From Algoriphagus sp. AGSA1 (GTDB lineage: Bacteria; Bacteroidota; Bacteroidia; Cytophagales; Cyclobacteriaceae): a DNA stretch of 64,000 bases. Location of the stretch: contig NZ_JAJUWR010000004.1 of assembly GCF_021390545.1 (NCBI RefSeq), positions 124,001-188,000 on the forward strand, in the 5' to 3' direction. The notes beneath the pieces were generated by a model, which was not told the DNA's origin, made no database searches, and worked only from the letters and a program-made list of their open reading frames with translations. This document shows, in pieces, positions 35,806-45,347 of this stretch (the stretch's first letter is position 1; every line of letters begins with the position of its first letter). Made by a program: the position numbers and the translations under genes.

Positions 35806-36190
35806 ATTCTGCGGGGACAGCATTCTTTACGCTAAGGATTTTCAGTTTTTTCAGTCCGCCTGGAAGTGTCCATTCTATTTCCATCCCCTCTTGAAAACCA
35901 ATAAGCGCAACTCCTAGGGGAGAAAGTATGGAAAGCTTCTTATCCGCCAGGTTACCGTTCTTTGGCAAGGTCAACTGAAAGCTCAGCAGTTTTCCTGAAG
36001 CTACATCCTGTACCTCAAAGTACGAATTAACACGAATTACCTGAGCTTCAATCTTTGAATCCGGGACTTTTTTTGCTTTTTCTATTTCTTTTGCAAGCAT
36101 AGAAATCTCCTTGGTAACCAAATGAGATGGAGTATTGACGATCAGTTCTTTAATGGTATTATAGTCGGTTTTTGTGAGTGTTGGTTTCAT
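35804..36190 (-). CDS. GreA/GreB-family (Rnk-like) elongation factor
   Basis: A 128-residue protein with a short helical N-terminal part (~1-45) and the GreA/GreB C-terminal FKBP-like domain (~48-125): VIRVNSYFEVQDVASGKLLSFQ, LSILSPLGVALIGFQEGMEI and EWTLPGGLKKLKI. The long Gre coiled coil is missing, so it resembles Rnk, which binds RNA polymerase without promoting cleavage. Regulation by this gene is inference. Confidence 0.85.
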   Translation of the reverse strand: MKPTLTKTDYNTIKELIVNTPSHLVTKEISMLAKEIEKAKKVPDSKIEAQVIRVNSYFEVQDVASGKLLSFQLTLPKNGNLADKKLSILSPLGVALIGFQEGMEIEWTLPGGLKKLKILSVKNAVPAE

Positions 36191-36761
36191 GATTATTAGA
36201 AATTAATTAGTAATTCCGGGCAAATAATGTCCGGATGAAGAAACAGTAAGAAATCTGGAAAAATTGCCCTACTTACGTAATACTGGAAATCACTGAGGGC
36301 TACTGAACAAAGGCTTTATTCTTTTGACAAAGCGCACAAATATCCGGTCTTACAGCTGTTCCTGTAGGACAATAATGACGCTGGATATGAGATTTGCTTA
36401 GAATCAACTGTATGAGAAGCTTAAAAGTAACCGTATAACAACAAGTCAACGTACTCCCACAATTTATGTTTAGCTATTGGCTTCAAAATCCCAAAATAAT
36501 CATGTGTGAATGAATACAAGTAGGTAAACTAGAAGCCGAATTGAAATCGGACAATTGCGATATACCCCTATATGCCCCTTGTGAACCACAATTGGATGTC
36601 ATCCAATTTTTCAGCAAGCCCTCTCTATTGGTAAGATGACGCTAATGATCTTTTAGTGGTAATTATCTTCATTTCTGAACATGGGCCATCATTTCACGTT
36701 TTTTCAACATATTTAACATCCGAACCCATGATTACGTCCAACTTTACTTTTATTTAGAATA
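36191..36761. other. 571-base gap with gene and repeat traces
   Basis: No complete gene is seen. The minus strand holds a protein-like end, KSHIQRHYCPTGTAVRPDIC followed by ALCQKNKAFVQ and a stop at about 36303, without a start codon; its Cys pattern resembles a zinc ribbon but no family is recognised. A 16-base copy of the MITE end lies at 36607-36622. TACTTTTA at about 36745 may serve the next gene. Confidence 0.35.
36607..36622 (+). repeat. solitary end of the 93-bp repeat family
   Basis: TTTTTCAGCAAGCCCT is identical to the right end of the repeat at 49946-50039 (bases 50023-50038). The flanking interior does not match, so this is a truncated or decayed copy. A 16-base chance match in 64 kb is very unlikely. 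Confidence 0.5.
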
Positions 36762-37268
36762 ATGAAAATCCTCTCAGTCCTTTTTCTGCTTTTGATAGCT
36801 TCCATTTCCTCTTACGCCCAAGGAACAGACTTTGTACTTTTAAAAAGAGGTGCAAAACAAAAATCCCAAATCCGCTATTACCCAGGAGAGGAAATAACAT
36901 ACAAAAGCACCAAAATTGATTATTTTGTCACAGATGTCATCCAGAGTATTGACCAAAATTACATATACCTAAGGGAAAACATTCTTTCTCCTGAAAGCAT
37001 TACTGAGCTCGATGTGAGGAATAAAGACCGAAGAAACGGCACACTGAGAGCATTGAATGTGTTGACGCTGAGTGCTGGCGTTATACTGATAGGCGCAGAA
37101 TCCATCAACAGTATCTACCAAGGCAATGAATTCTCGATAGACAGTGGTGTGGGACTGGCTTCAGGGATCTTATTGGGAGCAGGAGTGGCCATGCTGCCCA
37201 TTCGCTACAAAACATTCAAAAATTCAGGTCGCAATAAAATCCAACTTATACAAATGAGGATGGATTAA
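36762..37268 (+). CDS. secreted or envelope hypothetical protein
   Basis: A 168-residue protein with a clear signal peptide (ILSVLFLLLIASISSYAQ), then a strand-rich part (IRYYPGEEITYKSTKIDYFV) and two hydrophobic Gly-rich stretches at ~93-112 and ~126-146 (GVGLASGILLGAGVAMLP) that may insert in a membrane. The tail is basic. No family is recognised. It stands alone ahead of prfB, 66 bases away. Confidence 0.65.
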   Translation: MKILSVLFLLLIASISSYAQGTDFVLLKRGAKQKSQIRYYPGEEITYKSTKIDYFVTDVIQSIDQNYIYLRENILSPESITELDVRNKDRRNGTLRALNVLTLSAGVILIGAESINSIYQGNEFSIDSGVGLASGILLGAGVAMLPIRYKTFKNSGRNKIQLIQMRMD

Positions 37269-37334
37269 TAAAAGAATACTGGTATAAACAGATATTTTTT
37301 CGGACTTTTGCAGCCTAAATTTTAACCTAGACAG

Positions 37335-38436
37335 ATGACTTCAGAACAACTGAAAGACTTGAAAGCCCGCACATCGGCTTTGAGGAGGTATCTTTGACTA
37401 CGATCGTAAGATTGCCGAAATAGAAGACTTAGAGGCCGTATCAGCCCAACCGGACTTTTGGAATAATCCAGAGGAAGCGGAGAAAAGCATGAAGCAGATT
37501 CAAGCCCGGAAAGCTTGGACCAGTGCATTTGAATCACTCAATAAAATCATCGAGGATCTCGATGTTTTGTTTGAGTTCTACAACGCAGACGAGGTTTCTG
37601 AAGAAGAGATCAAAGCTGAGTACATCAAAGCGGAAGCAGAGGTGCAGGAGTTGGAACTCAAAAAAATGCTTTCTTCAGAAGAGGATCAGCTGAATGCTGT
37701 ACTGGAGATCAATCCCGGGGCAGGTGGCACAGAAAGTAATGACTGGGCTTCTATACTCATGCGAATGTACATCATGTGGGGTGAGAAGAACGGCTACAAA
37801 GTGAGAGAGGTGGATATGCAGCCCGGGGAGGTCGCGGGTATCAAGTCCTGTACACTGGAATTTGAAGGCCCCCTAGCCTATGGATTTCTAAAATCCGAAA
37901 CTGGTGTCCATAGATTGGTGCGCATATCTCCTTTTGACTCAGGAGGAAGAAGGCACACTTCTTTTGCTTCTGTATATGCGTATCCCGAAGTGGACGATTC
38001 GATTGAAATCGAAATCAACCCTGCTGATGTGGAATTGCATACATCCAGATCCGGAGGAGCAGGTGGTCAGAACGTAAACAAGGTAGAAACCAAAGTTCAG
38101 CTGACCCACAAACCTACGGGAATCGTGGTGGTTTGTCAGATCGAACGCTCTCAGCTGGCCAATAGGGAAAAAGCCATGCAAATGCTGAAATCCCGCCTAT
38201 TCCAACTGGAATTGGAAAAGAGGAACGCGGAAATAGCAAAGATCGAATCCTCTAAGATGAGAGTGGATTTCGGTTCACAAATCCGTAACTATGTACTTCA
38301 CCCATACAAATTGGTGAAAGACAACCGCACCGGATATGAGACCTCAGACACCCAGCATGTACTGGATGGAGGTCTGAACGAGTTTATGAAAGCATTCCTG
38401 CTGGCGCAAAGCGAAGAGCAAGCCAGCAAAGATTAA
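37335..38436 (+). CDS. prfB: peptide chain release factor 2 (with programmed +1 frameshift)
   Basis: RF2 recognises UGA and UAA stops. The true start is ATG 37335; 20 codons later the frame meets TGA at 37395-37397 and must shift +1, so the coding sequence is join(37335-37394, 37396-38436), 366 residues, equal to the usual RF2 length. The stop-recognition SPF motif is in [16 protein letters not shown], and the catalytic GGQ is in [16 protein letters not shown]. The helical domain 1 is at the N terminus. Feedback control is expected: scarce RF2 lets the shift happen. A terminator follows at 38527. Confidence 0.96.
37383..37398 (+). promoter_or_regulatory. RF2 programmed frameshift site
   Basis: AGGAGG (37383-37388), TAT, then CTT TGA C (37392-37398): an internal Shine-Dalgarno-like sequence three bases before the slippery CTT codon and the in-frame TGA. 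This is the canonical bacterial prfB signal. Confidence 0.93.
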
Positions 38437-38526
38437 TCAAATTCAGTTTTCAGTGATCTGAGGACAGTGTACTCATTGTATTATACAACTATCTCCGTTA
38501 GGCACTGCTGATCCAACTAGTTGCTA

Positions 38527-38557
38527 GGCCAGGATTTAATTCTGGCCTTTAATTTTT
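38527..38557 (+). terminator. terminator after prfB
   Basis: GGCCAG (38527-38532) pairs with CTGGCC (38542-38547), followed by TTTAATTTTTT. It sits 91 bases after the prfB stop. The remainder of the 396-base gap (38437-38832) shows no gene; TATTTTCG at 38817-38824 may be a -7 element for the MFS gene. Confidence 0.75.
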
Positions 38558-38832
38558 TCCGTTTACAGCATTATCACGTGCATCTTGTATTTCCGAAGGG
38601 ATCATGTACCTGATAGCAACGGAGGGTGTAGAAATCGATGATAAAACGGCAGCCCTGAAGCGACAGTCCTTATGAGCTAAATGATGCCGGGAGAAGTGAA
38701 CTTGTTCGTCTGTCCCATTTCAACAAAACATCTCAGAATCTCTTGGTTCTTGACTCTTACTTCTGCCTGCTTATGTCTTACTACTGAATTCTTGCTTCTC
38801 ATCCCTTCTTTTTTCTTATTTTCGCAACTCTC

Positions 38833-40011
38833 ATGCGAATCCTCCCCTCCTTTTTCACCCTAGATTTCAGCCTACTTTGTTTGAGTTCCTTTTTGTTTTT
38901 TTCTTCATTCAATATGATCATCCCAGAGCTTCCAGAATATCTGACATCTTTGGGAGGAGAGGATTACAAAGGGTTCATTATTGCATTATTTACGCTTTCA
39001 GCTGGCCTATCCAGACCATTTAGCGGCAAGCTGGCTGATAGAATCGGTAGAATACCAGTAATGATGATTGGGGCCAGTGTTTGCTTTGTTGTAGGCTTGC
39101 TCTACCCTTTGCTCAGTTTCGTGAGCGGTTTCCTGTTTTTGAGATTTGCCCATGGTTTTTCTACCGGTTTCACTCCTACTGGTGCCTCAGCTTATGTCGC
39201 TGATATTGTCCCATATCAGAAGCGTGGGGAAGCCATGGGATTATTCTCGCTCTTTGGCTCTATGGGGATGGCAGCCGGTCCTGCGATTGGTGGATGGCTG
39301 GCTACTATGCTCACTATAGAAACTGTATTTTACGTATCAGCATGTACTGCGATTTTTTCCATCCTGATTCTTCTAAAATTGAAGGAGACCCTTCCTTCCA
39401 AAGAAAAAATCTCCTGGAAAATGCTAAGATTGAAAAAGGAGGAAATCATTGAAAAAAGAGTACTCATCCCCTCTGGGATATTATTTCTTTGCTGTTTTTC
39501 TTTTGGAGTAGTATTGACAATAATTCCCGATTTCTCCGTTCACCTGGGAGTGGAAAACAAGGGATTGTTTTTCGGTGTGTTTACGCTATCATCTCTAGGA
39601 ATTAGACTTTTGGCAGGAAAGACCTCGGATAGATACGGCAGAATTCCAGTGATGCGGGCTGCCAGTATAACATTGGTCTGCGCAATGGTTTTGGTCGCCT
39701 TGGCTGAAACCAAATTCGCTCTGTTAGGCTCAGGAGTACTCTTTGGCTGTGCTGTAGGAATGTATAGCCCTACCAGTGCAGCATGGGTAGTGGATTTGGC
39801 CGTTGACCGTTTCCGAGGGAGAGCGCTGGCCACAATGTACATTTTCTTGGAAGCAGGAATAGGTATAGGAGCGTTGGTTTCAGGGTTTATGTTCGCCAAT
39901 AGTGCGGAAAATTTCCGCTTGGTATTCCTTACCAGCGCAGGCATCGCCGCTATAGCTTTTATACTATTACTCATGATCAAAAGCCCAAATCAACTCCATT
40001 CAGAAACTTAA
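38833..40011 (+). CDS. MFS-type transporter
   Basis: A 392-residue membrane protein with 12 predicted hydrophobic helices. Motif A occurs twice, GKLADRIGRIPVMMIGA (~63-79) and GKTSDRYGRIPVMRAA (~257-272), which marks the two MFS halves. GFSTGFTPTGASAYVADIVP and KRGEAMGLFSLFGSMGMAAG fit drug/proton antiporter-like members. The substrate is unknown. Its last four bases overlap the convergent peptidase gene. Confidence 0.88.
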   Translation: MRILPSFFTLDFSLLCLSSFLFFSSFNMIIPELPEYLTSLGGEDYKGFIIALFTLSAGLSRPFSGKLADRIGRIPVMMIGASVCFVVGLLYPLLSFVSGFLFLRFAHGFSTGFTPTGASAYVADIVPYQKRGEAMGLFSLFGSMGMAAGPAIGGWLATMLTIETVFYVSACTAIFSILILLKLKETLPSKEKISWKMLRLKKEEIIEKRVLIPSGILFLCCFSFGVVLTIIPDFSVHLGVENKGLFFGVFTLSSLGIRLLAGKTSDRYGRIPVMRAASITLVCAMVLVALAETKFALLGSGVLFGCAVGMYSPTSAAWVVDLAVDRFRGRALATMYIFLEAGIGIGALVSGFMFANSAENFRLVFLTSAGIAAIAFILLLMIKSPNQLHSET

Positions 40012-41360
40012 TTGCCCCAAGGCTTATTCATCCTTGGTACAGAAAAAATTTCCTTCTGCCGACCATTATAATAAATTACTTTTTCACCATCAAATAGAGC
40101 CCCTTCTTCCAGCATAATTCTTACGTCCTTATTCCATTCAGGCACAAAAACCACAGTATTCAATTCTATCGCATAACCCGTATTGGCATGAAGTGCAAAA
40201 TCACCCGCTCCTGGGGTGTCTCCCTGATTATCCCACATACCAATAGTAGGCCCTGCCGAATGCCCATAGTACCCAAGTGGATGAGTATAGATACTGCCTC
40301 GGATTCCCTGTGTATCCATAGCTTTCCTGGTAGCCCGAAGAATTTCATTTCCTGTTTTTCCTTCGACAAAATTGGAAGTTAGGATATCCTGAAGTTTATT
40401 GCCTTGGTAAAATGCTTTCTGCAAATAATCAGGGACATCAGTTTCTCCGGCCTTGAGCACATAAGCCATCTGTTGTGTATCTGTATTTAGCCTTAAATAG
40501 GTGATCCCAAAATCCATATGAAGCAGATCTCCTGGCATAATCACCGTGTCAGGAGCTTTATTTGCAAAATTCATCTCATGCTCAGTATTTGCGGGATCGG
40601 CCCGCTGAATATCCACAGAAGGATGAAACCAGGTATCCAACTTCAGTTCCTTGATTTTCTCTCTATACCACCATACCACGTCCTCCGTCGTAGTTACTCC
40701 AGGTGTAATCACGGCCTCAGACAGCCCCTCTGCGATAATCGAATGGGCGATTTCCTGGATATGTCTGTAAGTTGCCATTTCAGGCTCAGTCCTGGTTTCT
40801 AACCAGCGTACCGCCAGAGTTTGGGCCGAAACAATCTTTGTATGAAGGCCAGCGGGCAGATATTCTAAGAAGAGCTGGTGCTCAGTAGAAGTCAGACCAT
40901 CCGCATGCCCATAATCCTCAGCATAGTTTAATCCTATTTTTTTGGGGTTTTTAGAGGCAATTAGTTCCACCAAAGCCTCCCATTGATCGGGTTGGCTTTC
41001 CGGATCCCAAGCTCTCTTAAAAGATCTCCCCACATCATATCTGGCAACAGCATAAGTTTCCACTGGAGCATTTTCGGAAGGTTGATATATGACGAGAATA
41101 GTCATTCTTCTAGCAGCCATCCATGTAGCCGGAAGCATGGTCTGGATCACAGGATCTTCATTATATTCCCGGGAAACCACCACCCACATATCAATTCCCG
41201 ATTCTGTCATAAGTTCTGGAAGGAGGTTTTGGATACGGTATTCAAGCCAGCCATCTATAACTGCCGCCTGCTCCCGCTGAGTCAATACTGCAAGATCTTG
41301 TGCCAGACTGACATGGGTAGCAAGAGAAATAAATAAAACGGAAAGTAGCCTATTGATCAT
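40008..41360 (-). CDS. exported M24-family aminopeptidase
   Basis: A 450-residue protein with signal peptide (LLSVLFISLATHVSLAQ) and a Xaa-Pro aminopeptidase-like fold. The N-terminal creatinase-like domain spans ~25-190. The pita-bread catalytic domain (~195-450) shows metal-ligand candidates in LLHMDFGITYLRLNTD, THPLGYYGHSAGPTIGM and IELNTVVFVPE...EEGALF, consistent with two Asp, one His and two Glu. It probably cleaves N-terminal residues before Pro in the periplasm or outside. It lies 67 bases downstream of the MATE gene on the same strand. Confidence 0.85.
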   Translation of the reverse strand: MINRLLSVLFISLATHVSLAQDLAVLTQREQAAVIDGWLEYRIQNLLPELMTESGIDMWVVVSREYNEDPVIQTMLPATWMAARRMTILVIYQPSENAPVETYAVARYDVGRSFKRAWDPESQPDQWEALVELIASKNPKKIGLNYAEDYGHADGLTSTEHQLFLEYLPAGLHTKIVSAQTLAVRWLETRTEPEMATYRHIQEIAHSIIAEGLSEAVITPGVTTTEDVVWWYREKIKELKLDTWFHPSVDIQRADPANTEHEMNFANKAPDTVIMPGDLLHMDFGITYLRLNTDTQQMAYVLKAGETDVPDYLQKAFYQGNKLQDILTSNFVEGKTGNEILRATRKAMDTQGIRGSIYTHPLGYYGHSAGPTIGMWDNQGDTPGAGDFALHANTGYAIELNTVVFVPEWNKDVRIMLEEGALFDGEKVIYYNGRQKEIFSVPRMNKPWGN

Positions 41361-41427
41361 ATTCAGATGGATTTCTCTTGAATATATAATAAAATCACTA
41401 ACCCATAAACATCGCCAATAGAAATGC

Positions 41428-42783
41428 TTACACGGACACCACAGGCTTATTAGCAGAAATCATCCTGTTACTTAGTTTATAAAATCTATAAAACAGCACC
41501 ACTGCTGTCACACTCAATCCAAGCAACAAGCCATACCAGATACCTTTTTCAGCCATATCGAGTTGAAAAGCCAAGAAGTATCCAAGAGGGAGACCAATCA
41601 CCCAATAAGCGACCAGGGTGATCAAGGTGGGGAACTTCACATCCTCCAACCCACGTAGCACCCCCAGACCAGCGACCTGAATACCATCCGATAGCTGGAA
41701 CATCCCCGCAATAATGAGCAAAGAAGCAGATAAAGCCACAACTTCTTCATTATCTATATAGAGTGTTGGCAGATAAGATCTCATCAAAATAAAGATCAAA
41801 CCAGTAATGGACATAAATACCAGAGTCATCCCAAAGACCACCATCCCAGCTTCACGCATTGTTTTAAAATCACCTCTGCCGATCTGGTTACTTACCCGTA
41901 TCATTCCTGCAGTGCTCAATCCAGAAACCATCATATAACTTACAGAAGCCAGGTTAATTGCTATCTGGTGCGCTGCAAGGGCATTGACACCTATCCAACC
42001 CATCATGATGGCCGCGGCACTAAAAGCACTTACTTCAAAAATGTATTGGAACCCGGTTGGTATCCCTATTTTCAATATTTTATCCAAAAGTAAAAGCCTC
42101 AGTTTCCCTATTCCCAACTTAAGGTCAAAGACACTATATCTGGCAGATTTCATCACGTAAAACCCCATCATCACAGGCATCATCACCCGTGATATCAAGG
42201 TAGCCAGGCCAGCTCCATTCAGCCCCATTGCCGGGGCGCCAAGATTTCCGTAGATCAATACCCAGTTCAGAAAAACATTCACCAAGTTGCAGATAACGGT
42301 GACATACATTGCCTGTTTAGTCTGCGATACCCCTTCTGCAAGTTGCTTGAAAGACTGGAATATCATAAAAGGCAAAAGAGATGAGGTAATGATAAAAAGG
42401 TAGGGTATAGTAAGATCCACCACCTCCTCAGGCTGATCCAGGAAATGTAAACCTTGGGACAATCCTACGATCACCGCAGTCAAAAGAACTGCCGTGGCTA
42501 TATTGATCCACAATCCATGCTGAAAAAGATGGCCTATACGTTTATGTTTCCCTTTCCCATCCGCAATAGAGACCAACGGTGTAATCCCCATAGATACTCC
42601 CATCCCAAACATCAGGATCACGAAAAATATACTGTTTCCCAAGGAAGCGGCCGCCAAAGGGACAGCACCTAAGCGGCCAACCATCATACTATCTGCCACA
42701 CCCACCAATACCTGTCCAAGCTGACTCAAAACCACCGGGAACGCCAGATTGAAGGTGATACTAAAATGATCTTTGATCGTCAT
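41428..42783 (-). CDS. MATE-family efflux transporter
   Basis: A 451-residue multidrug/toxic compound extrusion protein with 12 membrane helices. The N-terminal PVVLSQLGQVLVGVADSMMVGRLG and LAAASLGNSIFF fit MATE motif one; VNVFLNWVLIYGNLGAPAMGLNGAGLAT (read in two parts) is the mid motif, and the second half repeats the pattern. It exports cationic compounds by Na+ or H+ exchange. It begins one base after the Nudix gene stop, so it is cotranscribed. Confidence 0.92.
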   Translation of the reverse strand: MTIKDHFSITFNLAFPVVLSQLGQVLVGVADSMMVGRLGAVPLAAASLGNSIFFVILMFGMGVSMGITPLVSIADGKGKHKRIGHLFQHGLWINIATAVLLTAVIVGLSQGLHFLDQPEEVVDLTIPYLFIITSSLLPFMIFQSFKQLAEGVSQTKQAMYVTVICNLVNVFLNWVLIYGNLGAPAMGLNGAGLATLISRVMMPVMMGFYVMKSARYSVFDLKLGIGKLRLLLLDKILKIGIPTGFQYIFEVSAFSAAAIMMGWIGVNALAAHQIAINLASVSYMMVSGLSTAGMIRVSNQIGRGDFKTMREAGMVVFGMTLVFMSITGLIFILMRSYLPTLYIDNEEVVALSASLLIIAGMFQLSDGIQVAGLGVLRGLEDVKFPTLITLVAYWVIGLPLGYFLAFQLDMAEKGIWYGLLLGLSVTAVVLFYRFYKLSNRMISANKPVVSV

Positions 42784-42784
42784 G

Positions 42785-43327
42785 TCACAATTTTAAAATC
42801 CTTGCGGCTTTGAGAATCCCCGCTAAACTGATTGCATCTGTTATTTCCCCATTCATTACCATTTCCAAAGCTTCCGCAAAAGGCAATTTTCTTATTTTAA
42901 GAACTTCAGTTTCATCGAATTCGGGTTCACCCTGGGAGAGTTCTTCTGCCAGATACACAAAACCAACTTCATCTGTCACTGAATTTGATGTGTGTATGGT
43001 CATGATTTCAGTCCATTTACCGGCTGTGAGGCCCGTTTCCTCTTTCAGCTCACGTTTTGCGCTTTCCAGTTTATCCTCTTCCAAGAGTCCGCCCCCCATG
43101 GGGATTTCCCAAGCGTATTGATCCAAGGTATAACGGTATTGTCCTATCAGCCAAGTATTCAAGTCCTGGTCGATGGGAATAATCCCCATTGCCCTATTCT
43201 TGAAATGCACCTTTCCGTACACCCCATCGTTACCGGCGGGATTGATGACCTCGTGATGTTCCACTTCAATCCAGGGGTTTTCATAAACCGGATTAATCTT
43301 CTTTGTAGTCCAGGGGTTTAGTTCCAT
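42785..43327 (-). CDS. Nudix hydrolase, ADP-ribose pyrophosphatase-like
   Basis: A 180-residue enzyme. The Nudix box GGGLLEEDKLESAKRELKEE plus TGL (~100-122) fits G-x5-E-x7-R-E-U-x-E-E-x-G-U. Upstream IGQYRYTLDQYAWEIPMGG and downstream VYLAEELSQGEPEFDETEVL fit NudF-like ADP-sugar pyrophosphatases. It is followed one base later by the MATE gene. A terminator of the upstream Lrp gene lies just before its start. Confidence 0.85.
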   Translation of the reverse strand: MELNPWTTKKINPVYENPWIEVEHHEVINPAGNDGVYGKVHFKNRAMGIIPIDQDLNTWLIGQYRYTLDQYAWEIPMGGGLLEEDKLESAKRELKEETGLTAGKWTEIMTIHTSNSVTDEVGFVYLAEELSQGEPEFDETEVLKIRKLPFAEALEMVMNGEITDAISLAGILKAARILKL

Positions 43328-43332
43328 TTTCT

Positions 43333-43360
43333 CAAAAAAAAAGGGTGACTTTCGCCACCC
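43333..43360 (-). terminator. terminator after the Lrp gene
   Basis: On the minus strand GGGTG (43360-43356) pairs with CACCC (43347-43343), followed by a run of ten T. It lies about 20 bases past the Lrp stop and just before the Nudix start. Confidence 0.8.
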
Positions 43361-43381
43361 TGTAATACTGATTTAATTTTA

Positions 43382-43876
43382 TTAAGCCGGGATTGGCATT
43401 ACTTTAGAATCTTTAAAAGTAGAAAGAATCACCATGGATTGCATGGAATCTACTTCTTTGATTTCAGATACTTTCTCCAGCATCAAGTTTTGATAAGAAG
43501 TAATATCTTTTGCGATAATTTTCAGGATAAAGTCACCAGTCCCGGTAATATGATGACACTCAATGACTTCAGGTATAATATTGATTTCCCGCATAAAAGC
43601 GTCAATATTCCCTTTGTTGTGGCCTATAAGACTGACCAGCACAAATGTACTGACACCTAAACCGATCTTTTCAGGATCCAGTTTAGCATGATAACTCTTG
43701 ATGATTCCCGATTGCTCCAATTTTTTCACACGCTCCAAAGTAGGGGCTGGAGAAAGCCCAATATCTTTTGACAATTGGGCATTTGTGATTTTGGCATTAG
43801 CCTGAAGTATTTCTAGAATCTTCCTGTCGATTTTATCGAATTTTATTCTTAAGCTATGATCCATGATCTCTTGCAT
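43382..43876 (-). CDS. Lrp/AsnC-family transcriptional regulator
   Basis: A 164-residue regulator. The N-terminal helix-turn-helix is DRKILEILQANAKITNAQLS with KDIGLSPAPTLERVKKLEQSG (~17-57). The RAM effector domain follows (~75-150; STFVLVSLIGHN, ECHHITGTGDFILKIIAKD). Such proteins sense amino acids and control their metabolism. The start may be ATG 43876 or the ATG four codons later. It has its own promoter element and terminator. The target is unknown; ilvE is 8 kb away. Confidence 0.92.
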   Translation of the reverse strand: MQEIMDHSLRIKFDKIDRKILEILQANAKITNAQLSKDIGLSPAPTLERVKKLEQSGIIKSYHAKLDPEKIGLGVSTFVLVSLIGHNKGNIDAFMREINIIPEVIECHHITGTGDFILKIIAKDITSYQNLMLEKVSEIKEVDSMQSMVILSTFKDSKVMPIPA

Positions 43877-43896
43877 TTACAAAATTTTATATGGTG

Positions 43897-43904
43897 CAAA
43901 GTTA
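43897..43904 (-). promoter_or_regulatory. -7 promoter element of the Lrp gene
   Basis: On the minus strand, TAACTTTG matches TAnnTTTG, about 20 bases before ATG 43876. No TTG at -33. Confidence 0.45.
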
Positions 43905-44074
43905 ATATATTTGATGATTGTTTTTAACCTTTCATCAAAATTTTAGAGAGGAATTTCGAAATTTTATTAATAATTCTAAGCCTTTGGACAAACAATCCTT
44001 ACAAAATCCTGTGTCGGTTAGATGAAATTCAAATTTTCTCCTGTTATGTAGATGATACAACGTGACATTCTAAA

Positions 44075-45268
44075 TTAAAGTTTATTCTTTTTGATAAATT
44101 CTCTGGCTTCTTGATGGGCGGGGTGCTTGCGCTTCGCATACTTCTTTACCTCCTTGAAGTATTTTTTGGCCAAAGACTTGTCTTTCTCAGCGGCTGCCAT
44201 TTTTCCCAATTGAAGCAAAGCATGTAAATAATAGCCACTTTCCTGTGATTCTGACTCCTCACCATAGGAAAGCGTCTTCAGGTAATATTTTTTTGCCTCA
44301 CCCATTTCCCCCATACGCTCACTATATTGGGCAATATAAAATGCGGCATACCGTCCACTATTGGATTCATATCCTGGCATTTTCTCCTCTATGCGAGCAA
44401 GTATTTCTTTTGATTCTTGGACAGATTCAGGCCATCTTCCCACAGCATAGAGATGACGGGCATAAGATCTATGGAAGTAAGGGTTGTTTGGGAATTTTGA
44501 ATGCAGATATCCCGAAATCTGCAAAGCCTTAAATGGTTCCTTTTCTTCAGAAGCATATAACCTGAACAAAAAATACTGAGCCTCCACCCGGGTATAAAAC
44601 GCATTATTTGCTACTTGTTCTAGCTGCTGAAGCCCTAATTGTTTATTTCCTTTTGGAAACAATGCCATAACCGGTCTCAGAAGAGGGTAATTTTCCGGTA
44701 TCCATTCAGAGAAATAATTGAATAATGCATCGCCCAATAGCAGTTCCGGGTTAAACTCCTCTTCCCCCCTACTCAGCTCCATGTATTTCAAGGCGTTCCT
44801 TCCAGCCCATGCAGCTTTGGTCCAACTTTTCCTCTCCGCATACAAGCGGGACTGGAAGCCATAGCCCGCAGCCAAAAAGAAAGCAGCCTCCTTATTTGTC
44901 TCATCTGCATCAAATAATGTTTTGGCTTTGGCTATGGCCCTGTCCAAATATTTGACAAAAGTGGCATCATATTTCTCGCTTGTCACATCTACCTCAATCC
45001 TCCACCAGTAGCCTAGTGCCACTAAAAACTCCGGCAAGGGATGGTCAGGATACTGAAGGGCAAGGACTGCATAATCCCTTTCGGCAGTAGGAAAATCAAA
45101 ATTGTACATGCTGTTGATTGCCTTCGTTATTCTAAACTGAAGACCTCTATCCAACAACAAGTATTCAGATGAGGCATGGATCATCGAATCTACCTCTGCC
45201 TGCCGCGCCTGCGTCACTCCCAACCCAAGTATCCAAACACCAATAATTACAGCAACCCGTGCTATCAT
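44075..45268 (-). CDS. exported TPR protein
   Basis: A 397-residue protein with a signal peptide (AVIIGVWILGLGVTQARQ). The body is made of TPR-like helix pairs: DFPTAERDYAVLALQYPDHP, AIAKAKTLFDADETNKEAAF, FPNNPYFHRSYARHLYAVGR and GEAKKYYLKTLSYGEESES. It ends in a basic Lys-rich tail. No catalytic domain is seen. TPR arrays in the periplasm usually bind proteins. Its start faces the divergent membrane protein gene. Confidence 0.75.
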   Translation of the reverse strand: MIARVAVIIGVWILGLGVTQARQAEVDSMIHASSEYLLLDRGLQFRITKAINSMYNFDFPTAERDYAVLALQYPDHPLPEFLVALGYWWRIEVDVTSEKYDATFVKYLDRAIAKAKTLFDADETNKEAAFFLAAGYGFQSRLYAERKSWTKAAWAGRNALKYMELSRGEEEFNPELLLGDALFNYFSEWIPENYPLLRPVMALFPKGNKQLGLQQLEQVANNAFYTRVEAQYFLFRLYASEEKEPFKALQISGYLHSKFPNNPYFHRSYARHLYAVGRWPESVQESKEILARIEEKMPGYESNSGRYAAFYIAQYSERMGEMGEAKKYYLKTLSYGEESESQESGYYLHALLQLGKMAAAEKDKSLAKKYFKEVKKYAKRKHPAHQEAREFIKKNKL

Positions 45269-45290
45269 ATATTTATTTCTATTTACACTT

Positions 45291-45298
45291 CAAAATTA
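45291..45298 (-). promoter_or_regulatory. -7 promoter element of the TPR gene
   Basis: On the minus strand, TAATTTTG fits TAnnTTTG, 22 bases before ATG 45268. It lies 22 bases from the divergent element at 45321-45328. Confidence 0.45.
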
Positions 45299-45320
45299 GA
45301 TGTATTCCCAAACAAAATTT

Positions 45321-45328
45321 TAGATTTG
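45321..45328 (+). promoter_or_regulatory. -7 promoter element of the divergent membrane protein gene
   Basis: TAGATTTG fits TAnnTTTG, 19 bases before ATG 45348. Together with 45291-45298 it forms a back-to-back promoter pair. Confidence 0.45.
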
Positions 45329-45347
45329 AACCAGATTCATCTTAAAA

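Noticed and set aside
38681..38863. 60-codon frame before the MFS gene
   Set aside because: It overlaps the MFS start in another frame and lies in a region with promoter-like sequence.
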